Source: Rhodospirillaceae bacterium (GTDB lineage: Bacteria; Pseudomonadota; Alphaproteobacteria; UBA828). From it: DNA of 10,836 nucleotides. The stretch covers positions 1 to 10,836 of the forward strand of contig JAPPKP010000307.1 of assembly GCA_028819955.1 (NCBI GenBank), given 5' to 3'. A program made the position numbers and the translations under genes. The notes below the pieces were generated by a model. It saw only the letters and a list, made by a program, of their open reading frames with translations, had not been told where the DNA came from and searched no databases. Every line of letters begins with the position of its first letter. Positions within the stretch are counted from its first letter, which is position 1. Shown here piece by piece: positions 6,622 to 10,836 of the stretch.

Positions 6622-7698
6622 TCAGGCGAGGTGCACGACCTCTCGCCGCTTGATGCTCTCGTCGGCGGCAATGACGATGCGCAGGCTGTTGACCGCGCTG
6701 TCCATGTGTTCTGAAAGATCGAGGTCCTCGCGGATCGCCTTGAGCAGGAATTCCTGCTCGCGGTCGCACAGCTCCTGGTGGGTCGGCTCGTCGGCCATGT
6801 CGACCCACTGGTCCTCGTGCACGAAGTTGTTGGCCTCGTCGATCTCGCTGGAATGGCAGAGCAGCGCGTTGGTCTTGGTGTGCGAGTCGATGTCGTCGGA
6901 GGCCGCGTGGTCCTGCCCCTCCTGCGGCATGACGATGCTGACGCAGCCCTTGGGCCCGACCACGTCCTTCACGAAGAACGCGACCTCGCTCATCATCGGG
7001 CCCCAGCCGGCCTCGTACCAGCCCACCGAGCCGTCGTCGAACTCGACGTGCAAGTGACCGTAGTTCTGTACCTTGGTCTGGTCGGTAAGCTGCGCGCCGA
7101 TGCCGTGCACGCGCACGGGCTGGGCTCCGGTCATCTGGCACATGACATCGACGTAGTGGACCCCGCAATCGACGATAGGCGTCAGCGACTCCATCAGATT
7201 GCGATGCCAGTTCCAGGCCGGCCCCCGGCTCTGCTGGTTGAGATTCATGCGCATGACCAAGGGCTTGCCGAGAGTCCGCGCACGCTCGATGAACTCCTGC
7301 CACGCGGGGTGCACGCGGAGGATGTAGCCGATGACCAGCTTCTTGCCGGTCTCGCGCGCCTTGTCCACCACCGCCTGGGCACCATCGACGGTGGTGGCGA
7401 GCGGCTTCTCGACGAAGACATGGCAGCCCGCGTCGAACGCCTTCAGGCAGAACTCCTCGTGCGTGTTGGGATACGTGTTGATCGAGACCGCATCGGGCCG
7501 GGACTCGGCGAGCGCCTCGTCGACGTTCTCGTAGCGGGGCAGCGACGCAAGCTCGACGGGCAGGTCGTTGCGCCCGCGAATGCTGCGGCTGCACAGCCCG
7601 ACGATTTCGAAGCCTTCGATTTTGTCGTACGCGAGCGCGTGGCTGAGCCCCATGTTGCCGACGCCCACCACGAGCACCCTGATTGCGCCGTTCTGCAT
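6622..7698 (-). CDS. Gfo/Idh/MocA family NAD(P)-dependent oxidoreductase
   Basis: This 358-residue dehydrogenase has an N-terminal Rossmann fold (RVLVVGVGNMGLSHALAY, residues 7-24) and the family EKP motif (VFVEKPLATT, residues 95-103), whose lysine helps bind cofactor and substrate. The C-terminal domain includes VDCGVHYVDVMCQM, where Asp177 and His181 fit the usual catalytic D-x-x-x-H region. Members oxidise or reduce hydroxyl groups on sugars, inositols and related compounds with NAD(P)H. The exact substrate is unknown. The start ATG 7698 has GGGGAGG five bases before it. It is 63 bases upstream of the amidase and 117 bases downstream of the ridA-like gene, on the same strand. A second promoter in the longer gap is possible but none is obvious. 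Confidence 0.91.
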   Translation of the reverse strand: MQNGAIRVLVVGVGNMGLSHALAYDKIEGFEIVGLCSRSIRGRNDLPVELASLPRYENVDEALAESRPDAVSINTYPNTHEEFCLKAFDAGCHVFVEKPLATTVDGAQAVVDKARETGKKLVIGYILRVHPAWQEFIERARTLGKPLVMRMNLNQQSRGPAWNWHRNLMESLTPIVDCGVHYVDVMCQMTGAQPVRVHGIGAQLTDQTKVQNYGHLHVEFDDGSVGWYEAGWGPMMSEVAFFVKDVVGPKGCVSIVMPQEGQDHAASDDIDSHTKTNALLCHSSEIDEANNFVHEDQWVDMADEPTHQELCDREQEFLLKAIREDLDLSEHMDSAVNSLRIVIAADESIKRREVVHLA

Positions 7699-7815
7699 GA
7701 CCGCCTCCCCTCTCCGCCCGCGCGCCGGGCGGAATGCGTTTGTCGCGTTTGCTGGTTCTTGTTGTGGCTCATTGTGCCGCCGCCCGCAGACCCGATCAAA
7801 CGGCCGGAAGGTCGC
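7699..7815 (-). other. Spacer between ridA-like gene and Gfo/Idh/MocA gene
   Basis: This 117-base spacer contains the ribosome binding site of the dehydrogenase and, just before it, CCGCCC and GGGCGG around a seven-base loop (about 7717-7735). On the minus strand no T-run follows the stem, so it is not a convincing terminator. I see no gene in it. Confidence 0.3.
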
Positions 7816-8250
7816 TCAGGCACCGAGCGGCGTCGCCACCGTGCCCTCGATCTCGATCAGCATTCCGGGATGAGCGAGTTCCGTCACGCCGACGAGGGTA
7901 CGTGGCGGCGGGTTCGCCGGGTCGAAATGACGGGCGGAGATCTCGTTCACCACGTTCTGCCCCGACATGTCCGTGAGGTAGATGTTGAGCTTGACGATCT
8001 GGGAGAAGTCCGCCCCCGCCGCTTCCAGGATGGTGCCGATGTTGGCGAAGGTCTTCTCGGTCTGCTCGCGAATGCCGCCTGCCAGCCATTCCGCCTCGGC
8101 CACCGGATCGTGCGGGTGCGCGTGGTAAATCGGGATCGGCCCGCAACCTGAGAACAGCAACAACCGCGCGTCCTCCACCGCGAAGGCGGCGCTGAAGGGG
8201 CTGCGGTATTCCGGCTGGAGGGGGATGTGGTGGATCGGCGTAATTGGCAT
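7816..8250 (-). CDS. RidA/YjgF/UK114 family protein (enamine/imine deaminase-like)
   Basis: The protein has 144 residues, somewhat longer than the roughly 128 of E. coli RidA. RidA proteins form trimers and hydrolyse reactive enamines and imines to ketones plus ammonia. Visible family features are LLLFSGCGPIP, EQTEKTFANIGTILEAAGADFSQIVKLNIYLTDM, and the end PRTLVGVTELAHPGMLIEIEGT. Arg117 and Glu134 match the active-site arginine and glutamate of RidA, so deaminase activity is plausible. The extra length comes from an insertion around residues 40-58 (YHAHPHDPVAEAEW). ATG 8250 starts the recognisable domain; the frame stays open to 8628 but that extension is low-complexity and antisense to cdsA. 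A weak GGGA lies upstream. It is the first gene of the minus-strand run, suggesting that the accessory block handles an amine or imine intermediate. Confidence 0.9.
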   Translation of the reverse strand: MPITPIHHIPLQPEYRSPFSAAFAVEDARLLLFSGCGPIPIYHAHPHDPVAEAEWLAGGIREQTEKTFANIGTILEAAGADFSQIVKLNIYLTDMSGQNVVNEISARHFDPANPPPRTLVGVTELAHPGMLIEIEGTVATPLGA

Positions 8251-8360
8251 AGCGATGTCCCGTGGTCGGCAAAGGGGCGCCATGCTATCCCATCGCCCAA
8301 GGCACCGGAACGGCACGCGGCGGGGTCGGCGGCGACAGACACACAGGCAACCGAGACCCA

Positions 8361-8394
8361 CAAAGAACTGGGGCGGTCCCGAGGACCGCCCCAG
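8361..8394 (-). terminator. Perfect 12-bp hairpin with T-rich tail on the minus strand
   Basis: Bases 8368-8379 (CTGGGGCGGTCC) and 8383-8394 (GGACCGCCCCAG) are perfect inverse complements around a three-base loop. On the minus strand the stem is followed by TTCTTTG; on the plus strand no T-run follows. This looks like an intrinsic terminator acting leftward, yet no gene on the minus strand ends here, since ridA and cdsA diverge. It may end a small RNA, act as an attenuator in the ridA leader, or insulate against antisense transcription. An eight-base direct repeat (GAGGACCG at 8381-8388 and 8398-8405) overlaps one arm. Confidence 0.5.
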
Positions 8395-8442
8395 CTGGAG
8401 GACCGACCAGTCGTTTGGGAGACAGCGGGAGGGACGAAGCGC

Positions 8443-8470
8443 TTCACCGTCACCCGTAGTCTGATCTAAC
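8443..8470 (+). promoter_or_regulatory. Possible promoter for cdsA
   Basis: TTCACC (8443-8448) and TCTAAC (8465-8470) are separated by 16 bases, each matching four of six bases of the sigma-70 consensus. Transcription would begin about 20 bases before the GTG at 8490. The position is right, but the matches are modest. Confidence 0.3.
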
Positions 8471-8489
8471 GGTCGATTGTGGCATTGAT

Positions 8490-9359
8490 GTGGCAGAATC
8501 GGGCATGACGGGCCAGAGGACGACCGGCGGTGGAAACGGCCTCGGTTTGCGCGCAGCGTCGGCTGCGGTGCTCGTGCCCGTTGCCTTGGGCACGGCCTAT
8601 CTGGGCGGCCCCATCTTCGTCGCCGCAATGGGCGCCGCAGGTGTGCTCGCCTGGCTCGAGTTGCGCAGGCTGCTCCGCCGGCGGGCGGTGGACGCCGCGA
8701 GCGTGGCCGGCATCGCGGGTCTGGCTGCGGCCTGCGCGCTCTTCACCACGGTCGGAGCCGTTGCAGCCGCGGCCGCCGCGGCGGCGGCCGCGCTCGTCGT
8801 CGCAGGAGCGGAACGCGGCGGGCTGCGGGAACGGGCCGCGGGTCTGGCGGGGACTGGCATCATCCTCTTGCTCGTCGTCGCGACGCTCACGCTGCGCGGC
8901 GACGATCCGGCGGGCCGGGCGACGGTCTTCTGGCTCCTCGCCGTGGTCTGGGCGAGCGACACCGGCGCTTATCTGGCTGGGAGAACGCTCGGAGGTCCAC
9001 GCCTTGCGCCCCGCATCAGCCCGGCCAAGACATGGGCCGGCGCAGTTGGCGGTGTGGCGGCGGCGGCGGGAGCGAGTATCCTGCTGGGCTGGTCGATGCC
9101 GCTCGCCGGCTGGGTGGCGGAGCGACCCCCGCTCGCCCTGCTGGCGGCCGCGGGCGTGCTCGGCTCGATTACGGGACAGATAGGCGACCTCGCCGAGTCC
9201 GCCCTGAAGCGCCGCGTCGGCGCAGACGACTCTGGCCGTCTGATCCCCGGCCACGGCGGAATTCTGGACCGCGGCGATTCTTTCGCCGCCGCCGCCTTCG
9301 CTTTGATCCTGGCGACCGTGATCGGCGGCGGGGAGCCGCCCTGGTCTTATTCGCCCTGA
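8490..9359 (+). CDS. cdsA: Phosphatidate cytidylyltransferase (CDP-diglyceride synthase)
   Basis: This is an integral inner-membrane enzyme that joins CTP and phosphatidic acid to form CDP-diacylglycerol for phospholipid synthesis. It has 289 residues from GTG 8490, or 284 from ATG 8505; neither start has a good ribosome binding site, so the start is uncertain. Several hydrophobic helices are visible, including a very alanine-rich one near residues 90-105. Family motifs are SDTGAYLAGR, the basic/proline segment APRISPAKTWAGAVGG, and the C-terminal signature SALKRRVGADDSGRLIPGHGGILDR. Within the signature the common Lys-Asp pair reads Asp-Asp (residues 246-247). The gene is not beside uppS or dxr, its frequent neighbours, though the left side of the spacer shows no trace of them. 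It converges on lnt and overlaps it by 13 bases. Confidence 0.9.
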   Translation: MAESGMTGQRTTGGGNGLGLRAASAAVLVPVALGTAYLGGPIFVAAMGAAGVLAWLELRRLLRRRAVDAASVAGIAGLAAACALFTTVGAVAAAAAAAAAALVVAGAERGGLRERAAGLAGTGIILLLVVATLTLRGDDPAGRATVFWLLAVVWASDTGAYLAGRTLGGPRLAPRISPAKTWAGAVGGVAAAAGASILLGWSMPLAGWVAERPPLALLAAAGVLGSITGQIGDLAESALKRRVGADDSGRLIPGHGGILDRGDSFAAAAFALILATVIGGGEPPWSYSP

Positions 9360-10836
9360 CCGGGCCGTCGGGTACTTCGCCAGCGCCGGATGCCGATGGC
9401 GAGAGTCGCGGCCGTCGCGAGAAGCAAGAGAATGGCGAGGATCCAATCTCCAAACCGGGCCATCGGAGTCGGCGCAGCAAGCGCTGGCGGGAGTGGCGCA
9501 TCGAGGACGCCGATTTCTCCCAGCCCGAGGCGGCCAACCACGCGTCCGTAGGAATCGACGACGGCGGAAATTCCGGTGTTCGCCGCCCGCACCAGCGGCA
9601 TGCCCTCCTCCACGGCCCGGAGGCGCGCCGCCTGAAAGTGCTGATAGGGCCCGGCGGTATGCCCGAACCAAGCGTCGTTGGTGATGTTGAGCAGCCATTG
9701 CGGCCGTTCGCCCGGTGGTGCGTCGTCGGCCACCACCTCGCCGGGGAAGATCGCCTCGTAGCAGATCAGCGGGCTGAAGGGTGGCACGCCCGGCAGCCTG
9801 AGCGTGCGCGCTCCTGGCCCGGCGGAGCTGTCGACCGCGCCGTAGGCCAACCGTCGCAGATTGATGATTCCGCGCAGTGGCATGTATTCGCCGAACGGCA
9901 CCAGGTGGTGCTTGTCGTAGGAAGCCGTGATGGCTTCCGCCGGGCCCAGCGCATGGAGGCTGTTCCAGACCGCGATCGTGCGCCCCGCCGAGCGCGTGCG
10001 CCGGGGTGCGCCGGTGATCACGTAGCCGCCCAGGGGCGCGGCGCGCGACACGAAGGCCTGGAGCGTCGCGCTCTCGTCCAGGAAGAAGGGCACGGCCGTC
10101 TCGGGCCAGATCACGACGTCCACCTCGTCGAGCCCCGGCTCGTGGGAGAGCACGACGTGGTGGGCGAGCCCCGCCTCGCGCGCGCCGTCCTCCCACTTCC
10201 GGGTTTGATCGATATTGGCCTGTACCAGGCGAAGGTTCACCTCGGTCGGCGCCCGATCGGGCGCCAGCGCGAGGCGCGCCTGCCCACCGACCCAGATCGC
10301 CGCCAACAGCCCGAACGCAATAGCGGGCAACAGCCAGGGTCGGCGGGCGCGGTGCTCGTCCTCAGGCGGCGACACTAGCGCCGCCGGTGCCGCTGCAGCG
10401 AGCACGGTCGCGAAGCTCAGCCCATAGACCCCGACCACCGCCGCGGACTGGATCATGCCCACGGATGGCATCCAGACCGTGCCCATCAGGTTCATGGGAA
10501 AGCCGGTCAGGATGTTGCCGCGCAGCCACTCGGCCGCGGTCCAGGTGACCGCGAGGGCGAGCACCCGGCCCGCGATGGGCAACGGGGGAAGCCGTGCCGC
10601 GAAGGCGGCCAGCGCCGGGAAGAGCGCGAAGCCCGCCGAGAGCCCGATCACCGCCGGCGCCACCATCCAGCCGAAGCGAGAGGGGTCGGTCAGCATGGCG
10701 GCGCCGATCCAGTAGATGCTGAAGAGGAAATGAGCGAAGCCGAACCACCAGCCCGCGATGGCGGCACGCCAGGGCGAGCGGCTGGCGTGGATCAGCCAGA
10801 CCAGCCCCGTGAACGAGACCACGAGCAGAGGAAGCG
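9347..10836 (-). CDS. lnt: Apolipoprotein N-acyltransferase (5' end outside window)
   Basis: This inner-membrane enzyme adds the third acyl chain to lipoproteins, taking it from a phospholipid. Numbered from the first in-window start codon (GTG 10822), residues 1-180 hold a series of hydrophobic helices. A nitrilase-like periplasmic domain follows from about residue 195 to 445, and a last membrane helix lies near residues 460-478. The catalytic triad is present: Glu241 in IWPETAVPFF, Lys304 in YDKHHLVPFGEYMPL, and Cys354 in PLICYEAIFPGE. The frame stays open to the window edge, and the coding sequence before GTG 10822 (L-P-L-L) fits the hydrophobic Lnt N-terminal region, so the real start lies beyond 10836 and a few dozen residues are missing. 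The stop TAA is inside the 3' end of cdsA. It links to cdsA only through lipid metabolism in general. Confidence 0.93.
   Translation of the reverse strand, partial: LPLLVVSFTGLVWLIHASRSPWRAAIAGWWFGFAHFLFSIYWIGAAMLTDPSRFGWMVAPAVIGLSAGFALFPALAAFAARLPPLPIAGRVLALAVTWTAAEWLRGNILTGFPMNLMGTVWMPSVGMIQSAAVVGVYGLSFATVLAAAAPAALVSPPEDEHRARRPWLLPAIAFGLLAAIWVGGQARLALAPDRAPTEVNLRLVQANIDQTRKWEDGAREAGLAHHVVLSHEPGLDEVDVVIWPETAVPFFLDESATLQAFVSRAAPLGGYVITGAPRRTRSAGRTIAVWNSLHALGPAEAITASYDKHHLVPFGEYMPLRGIINLRRLAYGAVDSSAGPGARTLRLPGVPPFSPLICYEAIFPGEVVADDAPPGERPQWLLNITNDAWFGHTAGPYQHFQAARLRAVEEGMPLVRAANTGISAVVDSYGRVVGRLGLGEIGVLDAPLPPALAAPTPMARFGDWILAILLLLATAATLAIGIRRWRSTRRPGQGE

Noticed and set aside
5110..6714. 534-codon plus-strand frame opposite the amidase.
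   Set aside because: It has no family features and lies exactly opposite a gene with a full catalytic triad.
8251..8489. tRNA or other structured RNA gene in the ridA-cdsA spacer.
   Set aside because: No T-loop sequence (GGTTCRANNCC type), cloverleaf or CCA end was seen; only the single hairpin stands out.
8251..8628. N-terminal extension of the RidA-like protein to 8628.
   Set aside because: The extension is arginine-rich, would run antisense into cdsA and across the hairpin, and the RidA fold begins at ATG 8250.
8755..8805. GCC/GCG-rich run that looks like a simple repeat.
   Set aside because: It encodes an alanine-rich membrane helix of CdsA and is not a regular tandem repeat.
8466..10196. 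576-codon minus-strand frame opposite cdsA and overlapping lnt.
   Set aside because: Low-complexity composition, no motif, and it conflicts with both well-supported genes.

Overview
The window looks like chromosomal DNA of a GC-rich alphaproteobacterium. This is inferred from the high GC content, dense packing, strong G/C preference at third codon positions, and an xseB-ispA-tlyA run of the kind common in that class. I see no insertion sequence, phage gene, tRNA, rRNA or CRISPR array.

Left part (1-2333, plus strand): the last 31 codons of a sugar-type ABC transporter permease are followed, after 138 bases, by a complete flavin/iron-sulfur oxidoreductase of the trimethylamine dehydrogenase family. 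It keeps the cysteine for covalent FMN, four cluster cysteines and the catalytic Tyr/His/Asp. Two of the three aromatic residues that hold trimethylamine are replaced (Glu, Trp, Asp), a pattern closer to histamine dehydrogenase.

Middle part (2345-8250, minus strand): eight genes point the same way with short gaps. In transcription order they are ridA-like, a Gfo/Idh/MocA dehydrogenase, an amidase, a glutathione S-transferase, a 54-codon RelB/DinJ-like small protein, xseB, ispA and tlyA. The first four look like accessory catabolic or detoxification genes and the last three are housekeeping genes. The usual alphaproteobacterial neighbour dxs is absent between ispA and tlyA. Instead those two genes overlap by four bases (CTGA), and tlyA appears to start with CTG.

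Right part (8251-10836): a 254-base divergent spacer holds a perfect 12-bp hairpin and a possible promoter. Then come cdsA (plus strand; CDP-diacylglycerol synthesis) and lnt (minus strand; lipoprotein N-acylation, cut by the window end). These two converge and overlap by 13 bases at their 3' ends.

No single new defence or mobile system is evident. The items most worth a second look are the substrate pocket of the TMADH-family enzyme, the CTG start of tlyA, the orphan antitoxin-like small gene, and the hairpin between divergent genes.
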